From Ferrovibrio sp. MS7 (GTDB lineage: Bacteria > Pseudomonadota > Alphaproteobacteria > Ferrovibrionales > Ferrovibrionaceae), in contig NZ_JBBKBA010000001.1 in the NCBI RefSeq assembly GCF_038404985.1, forward strand, positions 648,001 through 712,000: a stretch of 64,000 bases of DNA, given 5' to 3'. The notes below the pieces were generated by a model. It was not told the DNA's origin. It was given only the letters and a program-made list of their open reading frames with translations, and did no database searches. Below, in pieces: positions 8,831 to 20,225 of this stretch. The position numbers and the translations under genes were made by a program. Each line of letters starts with the position of its first letter. Positions within the stretch are counted from its first letter, which is position 1.

Positions 8831-10984
8831 TTATTCCGCCGCCTGGCCGCGCGCCTGGGCGCGGATCAGGCCGATGATTTCGGCGGCCGCGGCCGGGATA
8901 TTGGTGCCGGGACCGAAAATCGCTGCAACACCGGCCGCGCGCAGGAAATCATAATCCTGCGGCGGGATGACGCCGCCAGTGACGACGAGAATATCGCCCG
9001 CGCCCTGGTCCTGCAGCGCCTTGATCAATTGCGGCACCAGCGTCTTGTGGCCGGCGGCCTGGCTCGACACGCCGATGACATGCACGTCGTTGTCGATGGC
9101 ATCCTTGGCGGCTTCTTCCGGCGTCTGAAACAGCGGCCCGACATCGACGTCGAAGCCGAGATCGGCAAACGCCGTGGCGATCACCTTGGCGCCGCGGTCA
9201 TGGCCATCCTGGCCGAGCTTGACCACCAGGATACGCGGGCGGCGGCCTTCCTCTGCGGCGAAGGCCTCGATGTCCTGCTGGATCTTCATGAAGCCGGCAT
9301 CCCCCTCATAGGCGGCGCCATAGACGCCGGAGATCGAGCGCACCACCGCCTGATGCCGCGTGAACACGCGCTCCATGGCATCCGACATCTCGCCGACGGT
9401 GACACGGGCGCGGGCCGCCTTCACACAGAGGTCGAGCAGGTTGGCATTGCCGCGCGCGCCGTCTTCCAACTCTTGTATGGCGCGCTCAGCCGCGATCTTG
9501 TCGCGGGTGTTGCGGATGGTCTTGAGCCGGGCGACCTGGGATTCGCGCACGCGGGTATTGTCGACTTCCATGGTTTCCGGCTTCTCGTCCTTGGCCGGGC
9601 GGTACTTGTTGACACCGACGACGACTTCCTCGCCCTTGTCGATGCGCGCCTGGCGCCGCGCCGCGGCTTCCTCGATGCGCAGCTTCGGCATGCCGCTTTC
9701 CACCGCCTTGGTCATGCCGCCCATGCCTTCCACTTCCTGGATCAGCGCCCAGGCATGTTCGGCGAGAGAATGGGTCAGCGCCTCGACGTAGTAGGAGCCG
9801 GCGAGCGGATCCACCACCTGGGTGATGCCGGTCTCTTCCTGGATGATGAGCTGGGTGTTGCGGGCGATGCGGGCGGAGAATTCGGTCGGCAGCGCGATGG
9901 CTTCATCCAGCGCATTGGTATGCAGCGACTGGGTGCCGCCGAGCACGGCGGCCAGCGCCTCGATGGCAGTACGCACCACGTTGTTGTAGGGGTCCTGCTC
10001 GGTGAGCGAGACGCCCGAGGTCTGGCAATGGGTACGCAGCATCAGGCTGCCGGATTTCTTCGGCTTGAATTCCTTCATGATGCGATGCCACAGCAGGCGC
10101 GCGGCGCGCAGCTTGGCCACTTCCATGAAGAAGTTCATGCCGATGGCGAAGAAGAAGCTCAAGCGCCCGGCGAATTCATCCACGTTCATGCCGGCATTGA
10201 TCGCGGTGCGCACGTATTCCAGGCCATCGGCGAGCGTGAAGGCGAGTTCCTGCACCGCCGTGGCGCCGGCTTCCTGCATGTGGTAGCCGGAAATCGAGAT
10301 CGAGTTGAACTTCGGCATGTTCTTGGCGGTGTAGCCGATGATGTCCGCGATGATCCGCATGCTCGGCGCCGGCGGATAGATATACGTGTTGCGGACCATG
10401 AACTCCTTGAGGATGTCGTTCTGGATTGTGCCGGAGAGCTTCTCCGCCGGCACGCCCTGTTCCTCGGCGGCGACGATGTAGCAGGCCAGCACCGGCAGCA
10501 CGGCGCCATTCATGGTCATCGACACGCTCATCTTGTCTAGCGGGATACCGTCGAACAGGATCTTGGTGTCTTCCACGCTGTCGATGGCAACGCCGGCCTT
10601 GCCGACATCGCCGACCACGCGCGGATGGTCGGAGTCATAGCCGCGATGGGTGGCGAGGTCGAAGGCGACGCTGACGCCCTGCTGCCCGGCGGCGAGATTC
10701 TTGCGGTAGAAGGCATTGGATTCTTCCGCCGTGGAAAAACCCGCATACTGGCGGATCGTCCAGGGCCGGTTGGTATACATGGTGGCGCGCACGCCGCGGG
10801 TGAACGGCTCGACGCCGGGAAGCTGGGCAATCTCGAGCCCTTCCAGGTCGGCGGCGGTGTAGAGCGGCTTGACCTTGATGCCTTCCGGCGTGTCCCAGAT
10901 CAGGTCCGTTACCGGCTTGTCGCCGAGTTCGCGCGCCGCCAGCTTGGCCCAGGCTTCCGGAAAAGTGATCGTATTGTCGCCCAT
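8831..10984 (-). CDS. scpA: methylmalonyl-CoA mutase, large single-chain form
   Basis: A 717-residue adenosylcobalamin enzyme that interconverts (R)-methylmalonyl-CoA and succinyl-CoA, the last step of propionyl-CoA assimilation. The TIM-barrel catalytic domain occupies the first 550 residues ([40 protein letters not shown]). The C-terminal B12 domain follows, with the base-off motif [11 protein letters not shown] supplying the cobalt-ligating His near residue 595, and [12 protein letters not shown]. Length matches catalytically complete homologues. The ATG at 10984 is preferred; a GTG at 11002 would add six residues. A perfect 6-1-6 palindrome lies about 50 bp upstream. No epimerase, MeaB chaperone or carboxylase gene is adjacent. 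Confidence 0.96.
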   Translation of the reverse strand: MGDNTITFPEAWAKLAARELGDKPVTDLIWDTPEGIKVKPLYTAADLEGLEIAQLPGVEPFTRGVRATMYTNRPWTIRQYAGFSTAEESNAFYRKNLAAGQQGVSVAFDLATHRGYDSDHPRVVGDVGKAGVAIDSVEDTKILFDGIPLDKMSVSMTMNGAVLPVLACYIVAAEEQGVPAEKLSGTIQNDILKEFMVRNTYIYPPAPSMRIIADIIGYTAKNMPKFNSISISGYHMQEAGATAVQELAFTLADGLEYVRTAINAGMNVDEFAGRLSFFFAIGMNFFMEVAKLRAARLLWHRIMKEFKPKKSGSLMLRTHCQTSGVSLTEQDPYNNVVRTAIEALAAVLGGTQSLHTNALDEAIALPTEFSARIARNTQLIIQEETGITQVVDPLAGSYYVEALTHSLAEHAWALIQEVEGMGGMTKAVESGMPKLRIEEAAARRQARIDKGEEVVVGVNKYRPAKDEKPETMEVDNTRVRESQVARLKTIRNTRDKIAAERAIQELEDGARGNANLLDLCVKAARARVTVGEMSDAMERVFTRHQAVVRSISGVYGAAYEGDAGFMKIQQDIEAFAAEEGRRPRILVVKLGQDGHDRGAKVIATAFADLGFDVDVGPLFQTPEEAAKDAIDNDVHVIGVSSQAAGHKTLVPQLIKALQDQGAGDILVVTGGVIPPQDYDFLRAAGVAAIFGPGTNIPAAAAEIIGLIRAQARGQAAE

Positions 10985-11033
10985 GGTCTCGGCCCCGCCC
11001 ACCGTCTTAGCGTTGTATTGGTCTTGGCATCAT

Positions 11034-11046
11034 ATTGCACTGCAAT
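11034..11046. promoter_or_regulatory. operator-like palindrome upstream of methylmalonyl-CoA mutase
   Basis: ATTGCA-C-TGCAAT is a perfect 6-1-6 inverted repeat, 50 bp upstream of the mutase ATG. Its TTGCA/TGCAA halves recall the TTTGCAAA-type sites of PccR/RamB-family short-chain acyl-CoA regulators. The resemblance is partial, and no such regulator lies in the window. Confidence 0.45.
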
Positions 11047-11195
11047 GACGCAGTATGCCGGGGAAAAACCCGCTGTCAAATGGGTGTTAGAATTTTACCT
11101 TTTTGCGCGAACAAGTAGCGAACATGGGATCGCGCTCATTGGCTCTGCGCTCGGTTGGCTTCCACCGCCTTGGCCGTGCCGCTAGACTTCCCCCC

Positions 11196-11579
11196 ATGCC
11201 GACCAAGAAAGCCCCTGCTTCCCCGGTGAAGCTGCGCATCGTGCTGGACGAGGAAGCCTTCCTCGGGCCGGGCAAGGCCGACCTGCTGCAGGGCATCGCC
11301 GAGACCGGGTCGATCGCCGCTGCCGGGCGGCGGCTGGGCATGAGCTACAAGCGCGCCTGGCTCCTGGCCGAGACGCTCAACGGCTATTTCCAAGAACCGC
11401 TGGTGACAGCCGCGACCGGCGGCAAGGCGGGCGGCGGCGCGACGCTGACCACGCTGGGCCAGGATGTGCTGGTGCGCTACCGCCGCATGGTGGCGGCGAG
11501 CGAAGCCGCCTGCGCCGAGGATGTTGCCGCCCTGAACAAGCTGCGTGGGCGCAAGCTGCGCGGCAAATCGGCGAAATAA
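11196..11579 (+). CDS. ModE-like winged-helix regulator lacking the molybdate-binding domain
   Basis: A 127-residue protein matching only the N-terminal DNA-binding half of ModE (LysR-type winged helix): LLQGIAETGSIAAAGRRLGMSYKRAWLLAETLN spans the helix-turn-helix. The two C-terminal MOP/TOBE molybdate-binding domains of full ModE (about 260 residues) are absent. Such short forms are common in proteobacteria near molybdate genes. It lies 93 bp upstream of modA on the same strand, with a ModE-box match between them. How it would sense molybdate without TOBE domains is unclear. No good ribosome site precedes the ATG at 11196, so a start slightly upstream is possible. Confidence 0.88.
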   Translation: MPTKKAPASPVKLRIVLDEEAFLGPGKADLLQGIAETGSIAAAGRRLGMSYKRAWLLAETLNGYFQEPLVTAATGGKAGGGATLTTLGQDVLVRYRRMVAASEAACAEDVAALNKLRGRKLRGKSAK

Positions 11580-11617
11580 ACCGCGAGATAAGCGAAATTT
11601 CCGTCCGGCTATAGCGC

Positions 11618-11662
11618 TTGAGTTGGCGCGCCGCACCGCGTTATAGTTCTTCGGACATAACG
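11618..11662 (+). promoter_or_regulatory. modA promoter with overlapping ModE box
   Basis: CGTTATA (11639-11645) and CATAACG (11656-11662) form an inverted repeat with a 10-bp spacer. This is the same arm sequence and spacing as I recall for the E. coli modA operator. A -35-like TTGAGT (11618-11623) and -10-like TATAGT (11642-11647) with an 18-bp spacer overlap it, so binding would block RNA polymerase. The modA ATG is 10 bp downstream of the box. Confidence 0.75.
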
Positions 11663-11672
11663 AAGGGACGCC

Positions 11673-12455
11673 ATGATGCGCTTTCTTGCCGCCCTGCTAC
11701 TCAGTCTTGGTCTGCTGCTGAATACCTCATTTCTCGCTAAGCAGGCCCGCGCCCAGGACCTGCTGGTTTTCGCCGCCGCCTCGCTGAAGAATGCGCTGGA
11801 CGAGATCAACCAGGGTCAGGCGGGCGTGAAGGTCTCCTACGCCGCGTCCTCGGCGCTGGCCCGCCAGGTGGAAGCCGGCGCGCCGGCGGATGTGTTCATT
11901 GCCGCCGATCTCGACTGGATGGATTACCTGCAGCAGCGCAATCTGGTGCGCAACGCCACGCGCACCAACCTGCTCGGCAACCGCCTCGCGCTGATCGCGC
12001 CGGCCGACAGCAAGGCGGCGATCACGCTGGGCAGCAATGCCAATCTGGCCGCACTGCTCGGGCCCGATGGCCGCTTGGCCATGGGCGACGTGAACGCGGT
12101 GCCGGCCGGCAAATATGGCAAGGCGGCGCTGGAAGCCCTGAGTATCTGGCCACAGGTGGCAAGCCGCGTGGCACAGGCCGAGAATGTGCGCGCCGCCCTG
12201 GCCCTGGTGGCGCGCGGCGAGGCGCCGCTCGGCATCGTTTACCGCACCGACGCCGCGAGCGAGCCGAAGGTGCGCGTGGTGACCGACTTCCCGGAAAATA
12301 CCCATCCGCCGATCATCTATCCCGCCGCCGTATTGGCCGGCAGCAAGCATGACGCCGCCGCCGCCTATCTCGCCCGGCTGCGCACCAGCCAGGCAGCGGC
12401 GATTTTCGCCAAGCATGGTTTCGCGGTACTGCCGGCGGATGCCAAGATCAACTAG
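11673..12455 (+). CDS. modA: molybdate ABC transporter, periplasmic binding protein
   Basis: A 260-residue periplasmic molybdate-binding protein. The signal peptide MMRFLAALLLSLGLLLNTSF...ARAQ is followed by the ModA start LLVFAAASLKNALDEI. VSYAASSALARQVEAGAPADVFIAADLDWMDYL carries the Ser residues that typically bind the oxyanion, and MGDVNAVPAGKYGKAALE and GIVYRTDA are standard family motifs. AAGGGA precedes tandem ATG codons at 11673/11676. It heads modABC, with modB starting 10 bp after its stop. Expression is probably repressed under molybdate sufficiency through the upstream ModE box. Confidence 0.95.
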   Translation: MMRFLAALLLSLGLLLNTSFLAKQARAQDLLVFAAASLKNALDEINQGQAGVKVSYAASSALARQVEAGAPADVFIAADLDWMDYLQQRNLVRNATRTNLLGNRLALIAPADSKAAITLGSNANLAALLGPDGRLAMGDVNAVPAGKYGKAALEALSIWPQVASRVAQAENVRAALALVARGEAPLGIVYRTDAASEPKVRVVTDFPENTHPPIIYPAAVLAGSKHDAAAAYLARLRTSQAAAIFAKHGFAVLPADAKIN

Positions 12456-12464
12456 TATCGATTT

Positions 12465-13157
12465 GTGACACTCACACCGGAAGAAACCACTGCGCTGCTG
12501 TTGAGTCTCAAGGTGGCGGGCACCGCCACCTTGCTCAGCATGCCGTTCGGGCTGTTCTTCGCCTGGCTGCTGGCGCGGCGCGACTTTCCCGGCAAGGCAT
12601 TGCTGGATGCGGTGATCCACCTGCCGCTGATCCTGCCGCCTGTCGTCACCGGCTATCTTCTTCTGCTGCTGTTTGGCCGCCGCGGCCTGATCGGCGCCTG
12701 GCTGGCGGAAAATCTCGGCATCGTGTTTGCCTTCCGCTGGACCGGCGCGGCACTGGCCTGCGCCGTGATGGGCTTTCCGCTGATGGTGCGCGCCATGCGG
12801 CTGTCATTGGAAGCTGTTGACCAGAAGCTTGAGCAGGCGGCCGGCACGCTCGGCGCCAATGCCGCCCTGGTGTTTATCACCGTCACCCTGCCGCTGATGC
12901 TGCCGGGCCTGCTGGCTGGCGTGGTGTTAAGTTTCGCCCGCGCGCTGGGCGAGTTCGGCGCCACGATCACTTTTGTTTCCAACATTCCGGGCGAAACCCA
13001 GACCTTGCCCACCGCGCTCTACAGCTTCACCCAGGTACCCGGCGGCGACGGCCCGGCTTTGCGCCTGACTCTGATTTCCATTGCGCTGGCGGTGGTGTCG
13101 TTGATCGCCAGCGAGATCCTGTCGCGCCGCGCCACTCGGCTGGTGAGCGGCCAATGA
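12465..13157 (+). CDS. modB: molybdate ABC transporter permease
   Basis: A 230-residue inner-membrane permease with about five hydrophobic helices and the ABC-permease EAA loop (EQAAGTLGANAALVFITVTLPLMLPG, around residues 125-150) that contacts the ATPase. FARALGEFGATITFVSNIPGETQTLP is a ModB signature. The start is a GTG at 12465, 10 bp after modA. modC begins 11 bp downstream, making a compact modABC operon. Length and motif order are normal for the family. Confidence 0.95.
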   Translation: MTLTPEETTALLLSLKVAGTATLLSMPFGLFFAWLLARRDFPGKALLDAVIHLPLILPPVVTGYLLLLLFGRRGLIGAWLAENLGIVFAFRWTGAALACAVMGFPLMVRAMRLSLEAVDQKLEQAAGTLGANAALVFITVTLPLMLPGLLAGVVLSFARALGEFGATITFVSNIPGETQTLPTALYSFTQVPGGDGPALRLTLISIALAVVSLIASEILSRRATRLVSGQ

Positions 13158-13167
13158 GTACGCCATC

Positions 13168-14298
13168 GTGAGCCTGGACGTCGATATCCGCCACAGCCAG
13201 GGCGACTTCACGCTCGCCGCGCGCTTTCAATGCGGCCCCGGCGTCACGGCGCTGTTCGGTCGCTCCGGCGCCGGCAAGACCACCCTGGTCAACCTGATCG
13301 CCGGCTTGATCAAACCGCGCGAGGGCCGCATCGCCGTTGCTGGCCGCGTGCTGGTGGATACGCGCGAAGGCATCTTCCTGCCGCCGCATAAGCGCCGCAT
13401 CGGCTATGTGTTCCAGGATGCACGGTTGCTGCCGCATCTGGATGTGACGCGCAACCTGCTTTATGGCCGCTGGCTGGCCGATGGATTCTTCGGGATGCGC
13501 CGGGATGGCTTCGAGCATACGGTTGCTTTGCTCGGGCTTGAACATTTACTGACGCGCCGCCCGGGCACGCTGTCGGGTGGCGAGAAACAGCGTGTCGCCA
13601 TCGGTCGCGCCTTGCTGACACGGCCCGCCCTGCTGCTGCTGGACGAGCCGCTGGCTTCGCTTGATGCAGCACGCAAGGAAGAAATCCTGCCCTACCTGGA
13701 ACGGCTGCGCGATGAATTACGTATCCCCATCGTGCATGTCAGCCACGCGCTGCCGGAAGTGACGCGGCTCGCCACCAATGTGGTGCTGCTCTCCCAGGGC
13801 CGCGTCGAGGCGGTGGGCAGCATGGCTGAACTGGCCGCGCGGCTCGATCTCTATCCGATCACCGGGCGCTACGAAGCCGGCGCGGTGCTGGCCTGCTGCA
13901 TTGCCGCGCATGATGCGGCCCATGGCCTGACGCAACTGACAAGCCCGGCCGGGGCGCTCTGGGTGCCGCAGCTTGAGCTGGCCATCGGCGCCAGCGTGAA
14001 TATCCGCATCCGTGCCCGCGACGTGACGCTGTTCCTGGAGCCGCCGCAGGGTTCGAGCGCGCTGAACATCCTGCGCGGGTGCGTGCGCGAAATCGTGCGG
14101 CGCGAAGGCGCGGCGGTAGATGTGAAGCTGGATTGCAGCCTGGAACCGGGCAAGGCGGGTGCGGATGTGATCGCGCGCATCACCCGGCTTTCCGCCGAGC
14201 GGCTGAACCTGGCGCCGGGCCAGGTGCTGTATGCGGCGATCAAGACCGTGGCAATGGACCGCCGTGGCATCACCGGCCTGGGGCCGCCTGCCGCATAG
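13168..14298 (+). CDS. modC: molybdate ABC transporter ATP-binding protein
   Basis: A 376-residue ATPase that energises molybdate uptake. Walker A is GRSGAGKT (about residue 31), the ABC signature LSGGEKQR (about 136), and Walker B LLLLDEPLASLD (about 156), followed by the H-loop VSHALPEV. A C-terminal TOBE/MOP domain (from about residue 295: SALNILRGCVREIV) may bind molybdate for regulation. The GTG at 13168 is used as start, giving MSLDVDIRHSQGDF. It is the last mod gene and is convergent with the PAS_5 gene, whose stop lies 12 bp away. Confidence 0.95.
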   Translation: MSLDVDIRHSQGDFTLAARFQCGPGVTALFGRSGAGKTTLVNLIAGLIKPREGRIAVAGRVLVDTREGIFLPPHKRRIGYVFQDARLLPHLDVTRNLLYGRWLADGFFGMRRDGFEHTVALLGLEHLLTRRPGTLSGGEKQRVAIGRALLTRPALLLLDEPLASLDAARKEEILPYLERLRDELRIPIVHVSHALPEVTRLATNVVLLSQGRVEAVGSMAELAARLDLYPITGRYEAGAVLACCIAAHDAAHGLTQLTSPAGALWVPQLELAIGASVNIRIRARDVTLFLEPPQGSSALNILRGCVREIVRREGAAVDVKLDCSLEPGKAGADVIARITRLSAERLNLAPGQVLYAAIKTVAMDRRGITGLGPPAA

Positions 14299-14309
14299 CC
14301 ACCGGCTGC

Positions 14310-14819
14310 TTAGCTTAGCATCTCGCGACCCTGTTCATCGAAGAACACGGTAAGGCCGAGCACCACATCGACGGTTTCGCCATCGTCGGCCATCGGCAGG
14401 AAGATGCGCTCCAGCGCATGCAGTTCGCGGTCATGCGGCATATAGGCCGGGCCGCGATACCAAGCCGGGCGGCGCTGCTCGGCTAGTTGATGCAATTCGC
14501 GCAGCGGCAACGCATCGGGTGGCAATAGGTTTTCGATGAAATCGCCGGGTGCGGCAAGGATGCCGAAGCGCCGCATCGCGCCACCAACCAGGCGCATGCG
14601 GAAACGCGGGCCCGGGTTTGGCGATAGGGAGCGGGGCAAAACATCCACCAGCCACATGTATTCCAGCAGGCGCGGGATGCGCAGGGGATCAAGCGCACGC
14701 CGGCCCGGCAGGCGGCCCGGTGCCGGCGCGCATTCCTGCCAATAGGCATAAATCATGCGGAGCATGGCATGCGCATCGGCAGGCAAAGCGAAAGGTGCTT
14801 GCGGCGGTGAATATTCCAA
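14310..14819 (-). CDS. PAS_5-family (DUF1457-like) protein
   Basis: A single-domain PAS-like protein of the alphaproteobacterial PAS_5 group. Typical features are an aromatic lead MIYAYWQECAP, then LDPLRIPRLLEYMWLVDVL, the core FRMRLVGGAMRRFG, and the conserved tail LERIFLPMADDGETVDVVLGLTVFF. Function in this group is unknown; sensory or flagellar-placement roles have been suggested for relatives. The start is uncertain: a TTG at 14819 gives a usual-length N-terminus, while ATG 14765 would be 18 residues shorter. An upstream GTG at 14915 adds a Cys/Trp-rich stretch that does not look coding. No clear ribosome site marks any of them. It is divergent from the thioesterase gene. Confidence 0.78.
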   Translation of the reverse strand: MEYSPPQAPFALPADAHAMLRMIYAYWQECAPAPGRLPGRRALDPLRIPRLLEYMWLVDVLPRSLSPNPGPRFRMRLVGGAMRRFGILAAPGDFIENLLPPDALPLRELHQLAEQRRPAWYRGPAYMPHDRELHALERIFLPMADDGETVDVVLGLTVFFDEQGREMLS

Positions 14820-14959
14820 GGCGATACCGAAACGGCGAGACGGGCACAATCTACAGCAGAATTGTGCAGGATAGAACCGCCAGCATGCACCAGCCGGGAC
14901 TTTCCGCGCCGCCACCGGCAGCTTAGAATTCTTGCCCGGATTACTGGAGTAGTCGCGTC

Positions 14960-15396
14960 ATGGCCGCCGCGCCGCTGATTGATGCCTCGCTGGAGGCCTG
15001 GAAAGTCACCGCCGCGCGCCGGCTGATCGAGACCGTGCCATTCCACCTCTGGGCAGGGTTAACCCTGTTGGAACTGTCGCCTGGGCTGTGCCGGCTCAGC
15101 TTTCCCGCCAGCGGCGATGTCCTTGTTGTCGGCGGCTACGTGCATGGCGGGATCCTGAACGGTCTGCTGGAGCCTGCCGCCTATGGCGCGCTGATTACCG
15201 GGCTCAATGAGAGCGACCATGCCGTCACCGTGGATATCCATGTGCAGCATCTGCGCTCGATCCAGCAGGGCGCCGAGGTGGAACTGACCGGCAGGGTCGT
15301 CCGCCGCGCCCGCGCGCTCGCCTTCCTGGAAGCCGAGGCCCGCGTCGATGGCCTGCTGCATACCCAGGCCCGCATTACCAAAGCCATATCGCGGTC

Positions 15397-15400
<4 letters not shown>
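14960..15400 (+). CDS. PaaI-type hotdog-fold thioesterase
   Basis: A 146-residue hotdog-domain protein. VGGYVHGGILNGLLEPAAYGAL contains the HGG(I)L active-site loop of PaaI/4HBT-like thioesterases; VTVDIHVQHLRSIQQGAEVELTGRVVRRAR is the following strand region. Members hydrolyse acyl-CoA thioesters, and substrate specificity cannot be read from sequence. The stop overlaps the start of the downstream helicase gene by 4 bp (ATGA), so the two are translationally coupled, although a functional connection is not obvious. Confidence 0.88.
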
Positions 15401-18294
<2,894 letters not shown>

Positions 18295-18338
18295 AGCACT
18301 GCAGGGGCCAAGCTCGGACAGGGGCCCTCCTTTTAACC

Positions 18339-18414
18339 CGTCATGCCCGCGCAGGCGGGCATCCCATTTTCTTTTTCGGCCAGAGATGCCCGAAGGGCTG
18401 GCCGGGGCATGACG
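18339..18414. repeat. REP/BIME-like palindromic element 1
   Basis: Begins CGTCATGCCCGC and ends GGGGCATGACG, with inner GC palindromes (GCCCGCGCAGGCGGGC). The two ends are inverted relative to each other, as in a bipartite REP unit. Similar ends recur at 31976, 54023, 54111, 56206 and 56449. It lies between the helicase gene and tRNA-Arg. Confidence 0.75.
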
Positions 18415-18473
18415 AAACCGGGGAGCGCCGCCGCATTGCCTCAAACGCGCCCACGCGGTAGTTTCCGCCCAAC

Positions 18474-18550
18474 GTCTCCGTAGCTCAGCTGGATAGAGCG
18501 GCTGCGTCCTAAGCAGCGGGTCGGGAGTTCGAATCTCTCCGGGGACGCCA
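18474..18550 (+). tRNA. tRNA-Arg (anticodon CCU)
   Basis: A 77-nt cloverleaf: acceptor GTCTCCG pairs with CGGGGAC (one G-U), the D-stem is GCTC/GAGC, the anticodon stem GCTGC/GCAGC encloses the loop GTCCTAA with anticodon CCT, and the T-arm is GGGAG-TTCGAAT-CTCTC. CCA is encoded (18548-18550). It reads AGG codons. Confidence 0.96.
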
Positions 18551-18554
18551 TTCC

Positions 18555-19247
18555 TTACTTGTTCAGCGCCATCTCCAGTGCGGTGTCGCAATGCACCAGC
18601 GTCGTGTCGAACACCGGCACGCGCACATTGCCCTGATGGAGCAGCATGCCGACTTCGGTGCAGCCGAGGATCAGGCTGTCGGCGCCGCGCGCCACCAGGC
18701 GTTCAGCAATCGCGATATAGGCGGCCTGGCTCTCGGCCGTCACGATATCGCGGCAGAGTTCATCGTAGATGATGCGGTGCGTCTCGGCGCGGTCGGCGGC
18801 TTCCGGGAGCAGCGGCGTGAGGCCGGCGGCAATGAGGCGGCCGGTGTAGAATTCCTGCTCCATGGTGAAGGCAGTGGCCATCAGCCCTGGGCGGCGCAGG
18901 CCGGCTTCGCGGATACGGGCGGCGGTAGCATCCGCGATATGCAGCAGCGGGATTGAGACGCCCTGCATCATCTGGTCGGCCAGCTTGTGCATGGTGTTGG
19001 TGGCGAGCAGCAGGAAATCCGCGCCGCCGCGCTGCAAGGCTTTTGCTTCCCGGTTCAGGATCGCGCCGGCCTGCTGCCATTCGCCGGCCATCTGCAACGT
19101 TTCGATCACCGCGAAATCCAGCGAGCGGATCAGCAATTCCGGCGAATGCAGGCCGCCCAGGCGTTCACGCGTGCGATTGCAGAGTTCACGGTAGTAGATC
19201 TGCGTCGAGGCGGCGGACATGCCGCCGAGGATGCCGATGGTTCTCAT
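18555..19247 (-). CDS. aspartate/glutamate racemase family protein (YgeA-like)
   Basis: A 230-residue PLP-independent amino-acid racemase. The N-terminal MRTIGILGGMSAASTQIYY is the family start. The two catalytic positions are Thr83 (in LLATNTMHK) and Cys196 (in LILGCTE). This Thr/Cys pair, rather than Cys/Cys, is the one reported for E. coli YgeA (L-Asp/Glu-specific racemase, Thr83/Cys197). The product may supply D-amino acids for the cell wall or signalling. It lies 45 bp downstream of the OmpR-type regulator gene on the same strand, so it may be the last gene of the kinase-array transcription unit. It is convergent with tRNA-Arg, 4 bp apart. Confidence 0.9.
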   Translation of the reverse strand: MRTIGILGGMSAASTQIYYRELCNRTRERLGGLHSPELLIRSLDFAVIETLQMAGEWQQAGAILNREAKALQRGGADFLLLATNTMHKLADQMMQGVSIPLLHIADATAARIREAGLRRPGLMATAFTMEQEFYTGRLIAAGLTPLLPEAADRAETHRIIYDELCRDIVTAESQAAYIAIAERLVARGADSLILGCTEVGMLLHQGNVRVPVFDTTLVHCDTALEMALNK

Positions 19248-19292
19248 CGATGGCGGGTTTTCATCTATCCGACAGGCCGCGTTGCAGTGGCC

Positions 19293-20060
19293 TCAGCCTT
19301 CCTTTACCGCCACGGGGGCGGAGAAGCTGTAGCCGATGCCGTAGACCATCTTGATCGGGGCTTCGCCGCCCGAGGCTTCCTCGATCTTGCGGCGCAGGCG
19401 ACGCACCAGGGCATCGATCGAGCGGTCTTCGGCGCGCAGGCTGGGCCGCGACAGCACGCGGGCGATTTCATCGCGCGGGCAAGCCTTGCCGGCGCGCTCG
19501 ATCAGCGCCGAGAGGAAGGCGACTTCGCTGCCGGTCAGCCGCACGCTGGCGGCATTGGGGGCGGTGAGCTGCCATTGCATCGGCTGGAACTGCCAGCCGG
19601 CTTCGCCATGGGCGGCTGCCTCGCCGGCCTCGCCGGCGCCACCTTCAGCGCTGGCGCGGGTCTGTTCCAGGCGGCGCAGCACCGAGCGGATCGTCGCCTC
19701 GATCTCGCGCAAGCTGGCATGCTTCACCAGATAGGCATCGGCGCCGCTTTCCAGGCCCTCGACGCGATCATCGGCACTGGAGCGCATGGTGAGCATCACG
19801 ATGCCGCAATCGGAATCCTGGCGCAGTTCGCGCGCCAGATCGAAACCGTTGCCATCGGGCAGGTTGACGTCGAGCAGCACCAGATCAGGCACACCGTGCC
19901 AGGCGATATGGTTGCGGAAACCGGTGGCATCGCCGATGCCGGTGACGCTGTAGCCATGCGCCAGCAGGAAGTCCACCAGATCGACGCGCAGCGACGGTTC
20001 GTCTTCGACGACGACGACGCGGGTCTGGGGGGGGGAAGCGGCTTCGACGCGGGTAACCAT
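19293..20060 (-). CDS. OmpR-family response regulator
   Basis: A 255-residue two-domain regulator. The receiver has the acidic pair in VVVEDE (E19, D20), phosphoacceptor Asp64 (VLLDVNLPDG), a Thr in MLTMRS and a Lys in YLVKHAS. An Ala/Glu/Gly-rich linker (about 135-155) joins a winged-helix DNA-binding domain (LTGSEVAFLSALIERAGKACPRDEI; SIDALVRRLRRKIEE; VYGIGYSF). It would bind DNA as a dimer after phosphorylation by a kinase. It is transcribed in the same direction as the five-kinase array, with only the pentapeptide-repeat gene between them, so it is the best candidate cognate regulator. That pairing is inferred. Confidence 0.92.
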   Translation of the reverse strand: MVTRVEAASPPQTRVVVVEDEPSLRVDLVDFLLAHGYSVTGIGDATGFRNHIAWHGVPDLVLLDVNLPDGNGFDLARELRQDSDCGIVMLTMRSSADDRVEGLESGADAYLVKHASLREIEATIRSVLRRLEQTRASAEGGAGEAGEAAAHGEAGWQFQPMQWQLTAPNAASVRLTGSEVAFLSALIERAGKACPRDEIARVLSRPSLRAEDRSIDALVRRLRRKIEEASGGEAPIKMVYGIGYSFSAPVAVKEG

Positions 20061-20225
20061 GTCCGCAGTATATGTAATTTTGTCCTCCCGTCGACTACCT
20101 GCGGCGGTACCGCGAAGCGGCGCCTACTCTTGCGGAGAAGTTGCATTTTATGATGGGCAAATCACCCTGCCTTGGTCCGTTCGGCGCCGCCTTTGCGGCT
20201 TTCCCAGGCAACATGTCCATGGCGG

